The notes under the pieces: model-generated
The model's database searches: none
The model's input: the letters and a program-made list of their open reading frames with translations, nothing else
Told to the model about the DNA's origin: nothing
In this document: one piece after another, positions 1 to 6,545 of the stretch
How the letters are laid out: each line of letters opens with the position of its first letter
Numbering within the stretch: the stretch's first letter is position 1
Source: Acidobacteriota bacterium
GTDB lineage: Bacteria > Acidobacteriota > Terriglobia > Terriglobales > Acidobacteriaceae
Direction of reading: 5' to 3'
DNA: 8,405 nucleotides
NCBI GenBank assembly: GCA_021811745.1
Contig: JAJZNH010000248.1
Location: 1 to 8,405 of the forward strand
Position numbers and translations under genes: made by a program

Positions 1-92
1 CGCCAAGGCCAACACGGAAAGACAAATCACACGCCTTCAAGGTGGGGCCAGATCAGACCATCAAAAGGGGCCAAGTCAAGTTGACGAAACCA
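1..92 (-). mobile_element. Probable end of an IS21-family insertion sequence (partial, runs off the window)
   Basis: Two related 21-bp subrepeats lie at 36-56 and 60-80. Each contains TCAA, then GGGGCC (44-49 and 67-72, period 23 bp), then a TCA-containing tail. Multiple degenerate subterminal repeats with a GGCCCC core are typical of IS21-family ends, where the transposase binds. Reading the minus strand, a TGG at 92-90 would be the outer tip (IS21-type tips are TG...CA). It falls exactly where the SUMF1-like protein leaves its family consensus. The transposase genes (istA/istB) would lie beyond position 1. No target duplication can be checked because the other end is outside the window. The assignment rests on remembered family features, not on a match to a named element. 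Confidence 0.55.
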
Positions 93-650
93 GGAAATCG
101 CGTAGTAGTTGGCCCCGTACCAATCGCTGCACCATTCATGCACGTTCTCGCACATGTCAAATAAGCCGTAGGCATTCGGCTGTGACTGCCCAACCGGCTC
201 AGGGCCGGTTATCCAACGCGTGTGATACCCCGGACGTAATGTCGGCGGATCATTGCCCCAAGGGAATGACATCCCCTCGGCGCCGCCCCGAGCGGCCCGC
301 TCCCACTCGGCTTCTGTAGGGAGCCGATAGTGCCAGCCGCTCATTGACGAGAGCCACGCGCAATATGCCTCAGCGTCAAACCACGAGACCGCTACCACGG
401 GTTGCTGGGGATGACAAAAGTTGGGATCACCCCAGTATGGGGGCGGCTCGTTCCCAGTGGCATCTAGAAACCGCGCGTATTCCTCAACGGTAACTTGAGT
501 TGCTGCCATGGCAAAGGAATCAACCCAGACGCGATGAACAGGGCTTTCCACAGCCTGACCTGTGTCGGATCCCATGGAGAACCAGCCGGCGGCGATGCGG
601 ATCCAGGGCGACTCAGCGATCAGCACGCGACAAGCAACATGACGGACCAT
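27..650 (-). CDS. Formylglycine-generating-enzyme (SUMF1/EgtB/PvdO)-family protein, 3'-truncated
   Basis: The 207-residue product matches the FGE-sulfatase/SUMF1 fold family. Visible blocks are 'IRIAAGWFSMGSD' (about residues 17-29), 'VHRVWVDSFAMAATQVTVEEYARFL' split over about 38-62, 'PVVAVSWFDAEAYCAWL' (84-100), 'RLPTEAEWERAARGG' (109-123), 'PWGND' (130-134) and 'NAYGLFDMCENVHEWCSDWY' (159-178). Family members modify or oxidise substrates (formylglycine formation, ergothioneine-type chemistry) or are uncharacterised; this sequence does not identify a substrate. The C-terminal block normally present, with the RGGSW-type motif and the Cys/Arg-rich end, is absent. After 'ANYYAIS' (about residue 186) the sequence stops resembling the family and 21 unrelated residues lead to TGA. 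That breakpoint coincides with what looks like an IS end. The gene is probably a pseudogene, although its frame is open. No signal peptide is visible. The ATG at 650 has only a weak upstream AGGAT about 15 nt away, so the start is uncertain. Confidence 0.8.
   Translation of the reverse strand: MVRHVACRVLIAESPWIRIAAGWFSMGSDTGQAVESPVHRVWVDSFAMAATQVTVEEYARFLDATGNEPPPYWGDPNFCHPQQPVVAVSWFDAEAYCAWLSSMSGWHYRLPTEAEWERAARGGAEGMSFPWGNDPPTLRPGYHTRWITGPEPVGQSQPNAYGLFDMCENVHEWCSDWYGANYYAISWFRQLDLAPFDGLIWPHLEGV
36..80. repeat. Pair of GGGGCC-core subterminal repeats
   Basis: Two direct copies sit at 36-56 and 60-80, aligned on TCAA(n)GGGGCC, with one base gap between TCAA and the core. The spacing of 23 bp is about two helical turns, as expected for tandem protein-binding sites. 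They are probably transposase-binding sites of the adjoining IS end. Just outside, GTCAA-G-TTGAC (75-85) forms a small palindrome. Confidence 0.55.
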
Positions 651-903
651 CGCAAAAATCTTACCATCCTATGTCATCGGGCGGCTGCGGAGTGCGATGG
701 ATGAAATCTGATTGAGTTATGGGGCACGCTCGATGAAGGCCCACGATGCTCTCGTGTTGGCAAGTCTCGGCTGCACATGAGACACGGAAAGCACAGATCT
801 GAAGTATCGGAAGACTGGGGTTCACCCCATACATCGCACCAAGACTTCCCCTCCCCGGCGCAACTGGCCGCTTATGACATCACAGTCTCCACTCTAGGCC
901 TGA
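651..903. other. Intergenic region between the rhamnosidase stop and the SUMF1-like start
   Basis: This 253-bp stretch holds no reading frame that I can support. Both flanking genes lie on the minus strand, so it should contain the end of the rhamnosidase transcript and any promoter of the SUMF1-like gene. No convincing -35/-10 pair was found. The only structure seen is a short hairpin at 816-829. Confidence 0.5.
816..829 (-). terminator. Weak hairpin downstream of the rhamnosidase gene
   Basis: TGGGG and CCCCA form a 5-bp stem around a 4-nt loop, about 75 nt beyond the rhamnosidase stop. On the minus strand it is followed by GTCTTCC, which is not a real U-tract. It may help end transcription but does not meet the usual rho-independent criteria. 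Confidence 0.2.
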
Positions 904-3441
904 TCAGCGCGACTCAATCACGTAGGTTCCCTGACCGCTGAGGACAACGATCGCACGATTGCCCGATTCGGCAGGAGTGCTCTCGTGCGCTTTACCATTC
1001 ACGAGTACATGCACTCCTGGCGACGCAACCGGAACAGAAACGCTGGCTTGAACGTCGGCGGGCAGTGTGATCGTGGTTGTGTATCCATCGTTGTCTCGAA
1101 TGGATACTCCCAGGAGACCGTGCGGCGTCGGCTCGGTGCCTTTGGCCCACTTCAGTCCCAACAGATCGGGCCTGATATTCACGGTGGCAAAGCCGCCGCT
1201 GGTGGGCTGAATGCCCAGCACCTGCGCCATAAGCCATGGCGTAACGCCGCTTGACCAGCCGTGTGCCAGGCTCACGCGGAAGCCGGACATATTGTCCGCC
1301 TGCAGCGATTCGTGGAAAAGTTCGCCCTTATACCAGGACGGATCGTAGCCTTCCCAGAAACTGGTTGCGCCCTCCTGCACCATACCGCCCCAATATTGGC
1401 GAATCCAGTTGAGAGCCGCTTGGCGATGCCCCATCTCGGCCATGGCGCTAATCACGTAAAAGTTGTAATACGGCGTGATGATGTAAGGGTTGTACTCGAT
1501 GTGCCCTACGCTTGACAGCGAGTTCTTCCAGATGGAGGCATACTGGTCCTTGCTGGCTACGCCGGACAGAACCGCATAGGCATTGGGCTGCCACCGGTCT
1601 CCAAACGATCCCCGCCGATCCAACATGTGCCGCTGCGCCGCCGCCTCGAGCGCGTCGGCTTCCTCCTGTATGCGGGCCGCGCTTTTCTCATCGTGCAGCA
1701 CGCGCAGCAGCCAGGCGCCGTCGCGGAAGGCGGCATAATACTCAAACTGCGTTGCCATCCGGGTCTGAGTATCGTAGGCGGCCATCTCCGGCGACCAATC
1801 CACAAAAGGCCAAGCGTGCGTGCTATCCGAGAAGAGATCCTGATTGTTCAGATCCGTCTTCATGTATGCGAGCAACTGCACCAGTCGGGCATGGATGCTT
1901 TCAAGCTGCTTCATCGATCCGGTGCGCAGGTAGAACTCCTTTTCACCAATCACCCAGAAGGCCGAGTAGCCTGGAATTCCATTCACATGGCGCTCGACCG
2001 GCGCCGGGCCCACAAGCCGGTCCAGGGTGTCCTGCATGAGGAAACCGTCGCCAAAGACATCGCCGATGGTGCGGCCGCTGACGTCGAGATCACCCATCCA
2101 CCGTCCCCGGTCGCGCTTCGGCGCGTCCCAGATATCGTCCTGCATGCACAGATGCGCCGTGTATGCGCCGATGGCCCACATCTTGTTCAGCTCAGGATCA
2201 GAGGACTCGAATGAGCCCTGATACTTCACCGGGTATGCAATCCCATCCAGGCGAATGGTGCGGAAATGCGTGTCACGGCCACCCGTGAAGCGGATGACGG
2301 CATAGCGAAAGGCGCTCTTAGGACCGTAGGCCGTTCCGTGCGGCGGCAGATATACAGGATCGATGCCAAGATGCGGTTGCAGGAGCGCCTCGGCCTCCGA
2401 CTCGCCATATTGTACGGTGACTTGGGCCGGCCGATTGGATTCAGACTGCAACTCGATCCGGCCGGTGACCTCGCGGCCGAAATCCAGCAGGATCTGCGGC
2501 GCGTTATAGCGCGAGAGGTGCTCCTCCGGGAGAACGACCTTCAACTCTCCACCCGTAGAGCGGGCAGCAAGCGATTGCGCATTCTCAATCCTGCCCACAC
2601 CGCCATACACATGGCTGACCGTGACCGCTTTCAGGGGATAATGCGCAAGGAAGGGCGAAATGCCATCGTATCCTGGCCATGCATACATCCCAGCATCGGC
2701 ATTCCACTGGAAAAGATTGATCGAGCCTTCAATGCCTGACAGATCGTCGGCGGCGGGCCAACTCGCATCGTTGAAATCTGCCTGTTGCCAGCCGGAGGGC
2801 GCTGCCTTCATGGTTGCCTTCCAATGCGCATCGCTCATCACCAGCGGCGGAGCCTGGATGCCGCGCGCCGCCGGAACAATCATGACTGCCAGCACTTCGC
2901 CGCGAGCCTGCTGCACGCTGAGCCGGCTGGCCGCTCCATTGCCAACCCCGGGACCCCGCACCGCCTCGATCGCGAGCACATTCTTGCCACTTCGCAGAGC
3001 ATGGGTTACGTCGCAGCTGTACACGCGGATGCCTATCGGGAAGTCCAGGTTGAGATCGTAGCCGCCAACCTCCTGCCCATTAAGAAAGATTGCGGCCCTG
3101 CGCGGACCTGCCAAATAAAGGGTGGCCTGCGCGGGAACATCACTCACCTGAAACGTGCGCCGGAAATAGTGGGGAGCCAAGTCCTGGTGATTCCCGCTAT
3201 CCCATCCGTTCGCAACCAGCGGACGCGGGGGCACAGCATCGGCCTGTGTCCAGATGTACTGCTCGGGTAGCGGCTTGTGCAGCGCGGATTCCAGGGTTCC
3301 GGCAGTCAGATTTCTGGCCGGGTCAATCTGGTTATCCGGAATGCTTGTCGGCCCATTGGCGGGGTTGCCCATCTGCGCCCCTGCCGCCACTCCGGCGGCC
3401 GCCAACGCCGCGATCGACACAAGTCTCATGATCGAATACAT
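904..3441 (-). CDS. Secreted GH78-type alpha-L-rhamnosidase
   Basis: Predicted to hydrolyse terminal alpha-L-rhamnose from plant or microbial glycans outside the cytoplasm. From the ATG at 3441 the protein has 845 residues, usual for the family. A signal peptide is visible (MYSIMRL, then an Ala-rich core ending AAGAQ, about 1-23). Next come an N-terminal beta-sandwich, carbohydrate-binding-like part ('FRRTFQV', 'LYLAGPRRAAIFLNGQEVGGYDL', about 93-130), a 'LLDFGREVTGRIEL' segment (about 318-331) and a six-hairpin catalytic domain from about 410. The catalytic domain shows 'DDIWDAPKRDRGRWMGD' (about 435-451), matching the family DxPxRD acid motif, then 'ATSFWEGYDPSW' (about 692-703) with the Glu expected as general base, and 'LAHGWSSGVTPWL' (about 725-737). 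A C-terminal beta domain follows. An in-frame GTG at 3459 would add six residues, but AAGGGGG at 3447-3453 sits 5 nt before the ATG and decides the start. Substrate specificity within GH78 cannot be read from the sequence. Confidence 0.88.
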   Translation of the reverse strand: MYSIMRLVSIAALAAAGVAAGAQMGNPANGPTSIPDNQIDPARNLTAGTLESALHKPLPEQYIWTQADAVPPRPLVANGWDSGNHQDLAPHYFRRTFQVSDVPAQATLYLAGPRRAAIFLNGQEVGGYDLNLDFPIGIRVYSCDVTHALRSGKNVLAIEAVRGPGVGNGAASRLSVQQARGEVLAVMIVPAARGIQAPPLVMSDAHWKATMKAAPSGWQQADFNDASWPAADDLSGIEGSINLFQWNADAGMYAWPGYDGISPFLAHYPLKAVTVSHVYGGVGRIENAQSLAARSTGGELKVVLPEEHLSRYNAPQILLDFGREVTGRIELQSESNRPAQVTVQYGESEAEALLQPHLGIDPVYLPPHGTAYGPKSAFRYAVIRFTGGRDTHFRTIRLDGIAYPVKYQGSFESSDPELNKMWAIGAYTAHLCMQDDIWDAPKRDRGRWMGDLDVSGRTIGDVFGDGFLMQDTLDRLVGPAPVERHVNGIPGYSAFWVIGEKEFYLRTGSMKQLESIHARLVQLLAYMKTDLNNQDLFSDSTHAWPFVDWSPEMAAYDTQTRMATQFEYYAAFRDGAWLLRVLHDEKSAARIQEEADALEAAAQRHMLDRRGSFGDRWQPNAYAVLSGVASKDQYASIWKNSLSSVGHIEYNPYIITPYYNFYVISAMAEMGHRQAALNWIRQYWGGMVQEGATSFWEGYDPSWYKGELFHESLQADNMSGFRVSLAHGWSSGVTPWLMAQVLGIQPTSGGFATVNIRPDLLGLKWAKGTEPTPHGLLGVSIRDNDGYTTTITLPADVQASVSVPVASPGVHVLVNGKAHESTPAESGNRAIVVLSGQGTYVIESR

Positions 3442-3958
3442 CGATACCCCCTTGATCACAACAAGTCAAATATGGAGTAATCAGTCCGCGCCCCAGCCGC
3501 GGCGTCGTCTGTGGTCGGATTCGAACCGCAGTTCAGAGCTACATGCGGAGAGAAACCAGTCATGAAGGAAAAGGGTACGATCTTTTGGGTTCTGATGTCC
3601 ATGATCGAGAGTCCACTTCGGACCGACTTGGCCCGCGGAATATGCAGCACCATCAAGCAGTGCTCTCCAGCCGGTTCCATCTCGGCCCGATTCCGGTCAT
3701 TCAGCGCATGCGCCCGCTGTGGTACTCCCGCATCGTGTAGAGGACAGGCTGGAACGCCGCCGAGTCAGGAGCGACGCCAGAGGAAATCGACAAACCAAGA
3801 CGAGCGCAAAGAGCACGGCCGCGCGGTCATCACGGGTAGGGCGACCGGGATGCCATGATCTGCGCCGGATACAGAATGGAGCAACGTCAGATAACAACTG
3901 CCCCCGAGTTGCGGCGTCGCAATCAGAGCGGCGCACCTTGGGTCTGGGACATGCCGAG
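3442..3958. other. Gene-poor intergenic region (about 517 bp)
   Basis: No supportable gene was found. Open frames exist on both strands (for example 3456-3680 minus and 3511-3858 plus), but their products show no motif, domain or family resemblance, and the minus one runs up to the rhamnosidase translation start. The stretch should include the rhamnosidase promoter and leader and the thymidine kinase 3' end. I could not identify a good sigma-70 promoter. Around 3517-3529 the minus strand carries a tRNA T-arm-like GGTTCGAATCC, without the rest of a tRNA. Confidence 0.5.
3447..3453 (-). promoter_or_regulatory. Ribosome binding site of the rhamnosidase gene
   Basis: On the minus strand AAGGGGG lies 5 nt upstream of the ATG at 3441-3439. 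It lies inside the extended frame that would begin with GTG at 3459, so it argues for the internal ATG as the real start. Confidence 0.7.
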
Positions 3959-4567
3959 TCAGTGCGGACGGCCCGGCAGCACAAAATGCTCTGCACAGCG
4001 GGGCTCGTACGAGTCGCCCGGCATCTTGATGGGGCTGTCGTAGGGTGCGGGTTTGCCGTCGATGAGCCGCTGCGAGTAAAGCGCGCGCGCGCCGCAGGAG
4101 CAGTAGGCCATGCACTCGGTAATGCTCCCGCCAAAGGCATTGACCAGCCAGGTCAGGTTCAACATCTCGCCAAAAGGAATGGCCCGGAAGTCGAGGTCCA
4201 GCCCCGCCACCAGGACGTCGTGATCCATTTCCAGCAGATGCTTGGTGAACAGAAAAAGCCCGTCGACAAACTGTCCCTCATCGAGAGCGATACATTCTAT
4301 ATGTTTGCCAATCTCACGCTCGGTTTCTTCGATGGCTCGCAGCACCTCCCACGGGTTGCTGGAGTTGAACTGCAACGCGCGCATCTTCGCGTAGCCATTG
4401 GGATTGCGGCTCTCCACCACACCTGGTCCGCCTTTGGTGTCGTCGCTCGGCTTGAGCACAAGCACATATTGTTTTGCGTATTGCCGGCGCATCTCGGCGC
4501 GGCGTAATAGTTCCGCAGTCTTATTACTGCGCATTGGACCCAGCAGCAATTCCAGCTTGCCCTGCAA
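3959..4567 (-). CDS. tdk: Thymidine kinase (type II, TK1-like)
   Basis: Cytosolic salvage enzyme that phosphorylates thymidine to dTMP with ATP. From the TTG at 4567 it has 202 residues, the usual size for bacterial type II enzymes. It shows the P-loop 'GPMRSNKT' (10-17), a 'SRNPNGY' segment (about 53-59), 'DEGQF' (96-100, with the likely catalytic Glu at 97), and 'GLDLDFRAIPFGEM' (122-135), which matches the GLDxDFR...PF block. A C-terminal zinc/lasso region follows, with 'CSCGA' (156-160), a Tyr-containing substrate loop and 'YEPRCAEH' (187-194). Odd points: the P-loop has Asn where the Gly of G-K-[ST] is expected, and the first zinc Cys pair is CxC rather than CxxC. An upstream TTG at 4651 would give 230 residues, but GGAGGG at 4573-4578 sits 5 nt before the 4567 TTG, and the shorter protein begins like its family. 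It follows the peptidase gene on the same strand after 227 bp, so it may have its own promoter. Confidence 0.88.
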   Translation of the reverse strand: MQGKLELLLGPMRSNKTAELLRRAEMRRQYAKQYVLVLKPSDDTKGGPGVVESRNPNGYAKMRALQFNSSNPWEVLRAIEETEREIGKHIECIALDEGQFVDGLFLFTKHLLEMDHDVLVAGLDLDFRAIPFGEMLNLTWLVNAFGGSITECMAYCSCGARALYSQRLIDGKPAPYDSPIKMPGDSYEPRCAEHFVLPGRPH

Positions 4568-4572
4568 GGTGG

Positions 4573-4578
4573 CCCTCC
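4573..4578 (-). promoter_or_regulatory. Ribosome binding site selecting the TTG start of thymidine kinase
   Basis: GGAGGG on the minus strand, 5 nt upstream of TTG at 4567-4565. No comparable Shine-Dalgarno sequence precedes the upstream in-frame TTG at 4651, so the site decides the start. Confidence 0.65.
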
Positions 4579-4794
4579 AGCTTTCCAAAAACGAGTTTTG
4601 TGCTATCGGATTCCCATCATAACGCGAGCACTGGAATGAGAGCGTTTCCAAAGCTCACGCGCCATTTTCAGGTTCGTGGAATAGGCCATTTACATCCGCT
4701 CCCGTGAGCAGGCCTCGCCCGCTTGCCATAGTTGGGAGAAATTCCACTCGGCAGTGCGTTTTCTGGAGATTGCGCTTTGAAACCGCTTTGGGGA

Positions 4795-6417
4795 CTATCG
4801 AGCAGCGTCGAGCGTCGCATCCACCGCCGCCTTCATCACACCGCAGCTCTCAAAAAAGCGCACCAGCCCAGCCGTCAACGGTTCCGTTGCCGGCTGATCA
4901 ATAGCCGGACGGGGCGAGGCCAGCAGAGCCATACGCATATCGCCGACACCCTGCGCATCCAGGACGAGTTCGGTAAGTTTGCGGGCCAGTTGCAGCGGAA
5001 AGCTCTCCGAGACGAAAACCATCCTGCCGCGCGTGGTGACGACCACCGGGCCCTCCTCGGTTGTAAAGACCTGCTCCACTTCGCCGTCCACCTGCGGCGC
5101 GGAGGCCTGCGCCGCCTGATCGGGCTTGAGGAGGGAGTATTCCTGGCCCAGGTTGTTGGTGAAGAGATTGGCAAAGTTCTGCGCAGAATTTGCGCTTTTC
5201 CAAACCGAGAGATAGAAGAGGGCCAGGGATTTGGTGGTGTCCTGCTCGGCGGGCGTCTTGGCGCTGCGCAGTTGGCCGGCCCAGTAGAGTCCGCCGTCCC
5301 ATGCCGGAGTCAGATCGCGTGCCGCCTGGTCGCCGCCGAAGAGCTTGGTCAGGACATGCACGTCGAGCTGGCCCACCTGGCCGATGTCGTAAGGCCGATA
5401 AAGCTTGTCAACTAGAGGATGAATGTTGGGCAGCAAGGGTACGGGCGGGATGAGGTGCTGCTCGTAATAGTGTGGATTCATGATCTCCCAACTCGAAGAC
5501 GGCGGACGGTCAAGTGTGCCTGCAAAGGCCACGCTTCGGCCTTCGTCCCTCCATACATCTTGCTCGAAGCTCAGGCCTTGGCGATAAGGAAAAAGCAGGG
5601 ACTCAGAAAGCACCAGCGGCGCACGCGCCATTACGGGAGAGTTGGAGGTGTTCATGTGCTGCTGCACTATGCCTAAAATCTCTGGATCCTTGATGAGGCT
5701 CTTGCCCATGGGTTCGAGGATGTAATCAAGCATGACAGCCGTGGCTTGGCCTTCCACTACGGCATCGCGGGCCGTATCCATCTCATCTTTGGCCAGATGC
5801 TTCTGATCGCCGGCTGCAGTGTGAGAGACGTCGTCAGGGGTCTGGTCGTCCCACTTTTCCAGACCGACATGCTGATCCTGGAGAGCGTGCGTCAGTTCGT
5901 GGGCCAGCACCGGCTTTTGCTCGTCAGGGTCCACCCAATTCAGCAGGTATATTGTCTTGGTTTTGGCGTCGTAATAGGCCTCGATCTGCTCTTTGAGCAG
6001 GGCCAGCAGAAACGGCTTGAGCGCAAAGTCGTGGTCGAGCAGGCCGAACTTTTTAAGGACAATCTCGTCGCGCTCCATACGCTTGGCGTCCTTGTCGTCA
6101 TTGAATTTCTCTTCGAGGTACTTTTGCACGGCAGCGCGGCTGGTGAGTTGGCGCGTGACCTGGCTCTTGATCGGCAGCCCTGTCTCACTGGAGGCGAACT
6201 TCATGATCTCGTCAACCGAAGCAAAGAGCCGTCGGGCCTGTTCGGGAGTGATTTCGGCCGGAGCTTGAGCGCTCTTCGGTGCCTGGGCCGCGCCGGACGG
6301 CGGCGCTGCGGACTGCGCCAAAGCCACCGTTGCCGCCAGGCAAAGCGTTACCGTCCAAATCCATCTTTGCGCCGTCCTCGTTGCCGTTCGCTGCTCATTC
6401 GATCTTGACTCGCTCAC
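4795..6417 (-). CDS. Secreted putative zinc metallopeptidase (gluzincin-like HELTH protein)
   Basis: Uncharacterised protein of 540 residues from the GTG at 6417. An Arg-containing N-region and the hydrophobic stretch 'WIWTVTLCLAATVALA' (about 19-34) look like a signal peptide with cleavage near ALA-Q, so it should act in the periplasm or outside. A Pro/Ala-rich linker follows (about 35-54). The core holds 'VLAHELTHALQDQH' (about 170-183), an HExxH zinc-binding motif with His173, Glu174 and His177. 'VVEGQATAVMLDY' (about 220-232) offers Glu222 as a third zinc ligand about 45 residues later, as in gluzincins. 'YYDAKTKTIYLLN' just before the motif resembles the edge strand found before HExxH in zincins. 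Zinc binding and proteolysis are inferred from the motif; substrate is unknown. An upstream in-frame GTG (6465) would start almost at the predicted transcription start and has no Shine-Dalgarno sequence, while GGGAGAG at 6421-6427 serves the 6417 GTG. Confidence 0.75.
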   Translation of the reverse strand: MSESRSNEQRTATRTAQRWIWTVTLCLAATVALAQSAAPPSGAAQAPKSAQAPAEITPEQARRLFASVDEIMKFASSETGLPIKSQVTRQLTSRAAVQKYLEEKFNDDKDAKRMERDEIVLKKFGLLDHDFALKPFLLALLKEQIEAYYDAKTKTIYLLNWVDPDEQKPVLAHELTHALQDQHVGLEKWDDQTPDDVSHTAAGDQKHLAKDEMDTARDAVVEGQATAVMLDYILEPMGKSLIKDPEILGIVQQHMNTSNSPVMARAPLVLSESLLFPYRQGLSFEQDVWRDEGRSVAFAGTLDRPPSSSWEIMNPHYYEQHLIPPVPLLPNIHPLVDKLYRPYDIGQVGQLDVHVLTKLFGGDQAARDLTPAWDGGLYWAGQLRSAKTPAEQDTTKSLALFYLSVWKSANSAQNFANLFTNNLGQEYSLLKPDQAAQASAPQVDGEVEQVFTTEEGPVVVTTRGRMVFVSESFPLQLARKLTELVLDAQGVGDMRMALLASPRPAIDQPATEPLTAGLVRFFESCGVMKAAVDATLDAAR

Positions 6418-6420
6418 AAG

Positions 6421-6427
6421 CTCTCCC
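6421..6427 (-). promoter_or_regulatory. Ribosome binding site of the secreted metallopeptidase gene
   Basis: GGGAGAG on the minus strand, with its GGAG core ending 5 nt before GTG 6417-6415. It supports this start, which places the signal peptide close to the N-terminus. Confidence 0.6.
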
Positions 6428-6474
6428 GTTGGTTCAAGGCGGTGCTGCTGAAGCCCCGCATCCACTTTCCCAAG

Positions 6475-6503
6475 GCTATAATCAGGATGCGGCCCGGTGC
6501 CAA
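6475..6503 (-). promoter_or_regulatory. Sigma-70-like promoter for the metallopeptidase gene
   Basis: On the minus strand TTGGCA (6503-6498), a 17-nt spacer and TATAGC (6480-6475) match -35 (5 of 6) and -10 (4 of 6) consensus with ideal spacing. Transcription would start near 6468, giving a leader of about 50 nt to the GTG at 6417. Its position rules against translation from the GTG at 6465. Confidence 0.5.
6477..6482 (+). promoter_or_regulatory. -10 box candidate for ygfZ-DUF1844
   Basis: A perfect TATAAT lies 63 nt before the ygfZ ATG. No good -35 hexamer is found 16-18 nt upstream (the sequence there is CCCCGC-like), so an activator or a different -35 recognition would be needed. It overlaps the opposite-strand -10 box of the metallopeptidase promoter. 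Confidence 0.35.
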
Positions 6504-6545
6504 GTTGGCCACGAAAAAACCACCGGACGGCGGGAAATTCACCCT

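Noticed and set aside
3500..3560. tRNA gene on the minus strand suggested by GGTTCGAATCC
   Set aside because: The T-stem has only 3 pairs, and no anticodon arm, D arm or pairing acceptor stem was found upstream or downstream.
3456..3680. Minus-strand 74-residue open frame
   Set aside because: No family resemblance, no supporting ribosome binding site, and it runs into the rhamnosidase leader and start region.
3511..3858. Plus-strand 115-residue open frame in the intergenic stretch
   Set aside because: The composition (Arg/Ser/Ala-rich, no motifs) looks like random translation of GC-rich DNA.
3909..3922. Hairpin TTGCG-GCGT-CGCAA downstream of thymidine kinase as a terminator
   Set aside because: Only 5 base pairs and no T-tract on the minus strand; the next bases are CTCGGGGG.
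3719..4507. Long plus-strand open frame (262 codons) opposite thymidine kinase
   Set aside because: It is the complement of a gene with all type II thymidine kinase motifs, and its own product matches nothing recognisable.
4616..4621. TATGAT on the minus strand as a -10 box for thymidine kinase
   Set aside because: No -35 hexamer at 16-18 nt; the nearest TTGGAA is 24 nt away.
6279..6545. N-terminal extension of ygfZ upstream of 6546
   Set aside because: It overlaps the start of the divergent metallopeptidase gene and its promoter, and the residues do not resemble YgfZ.
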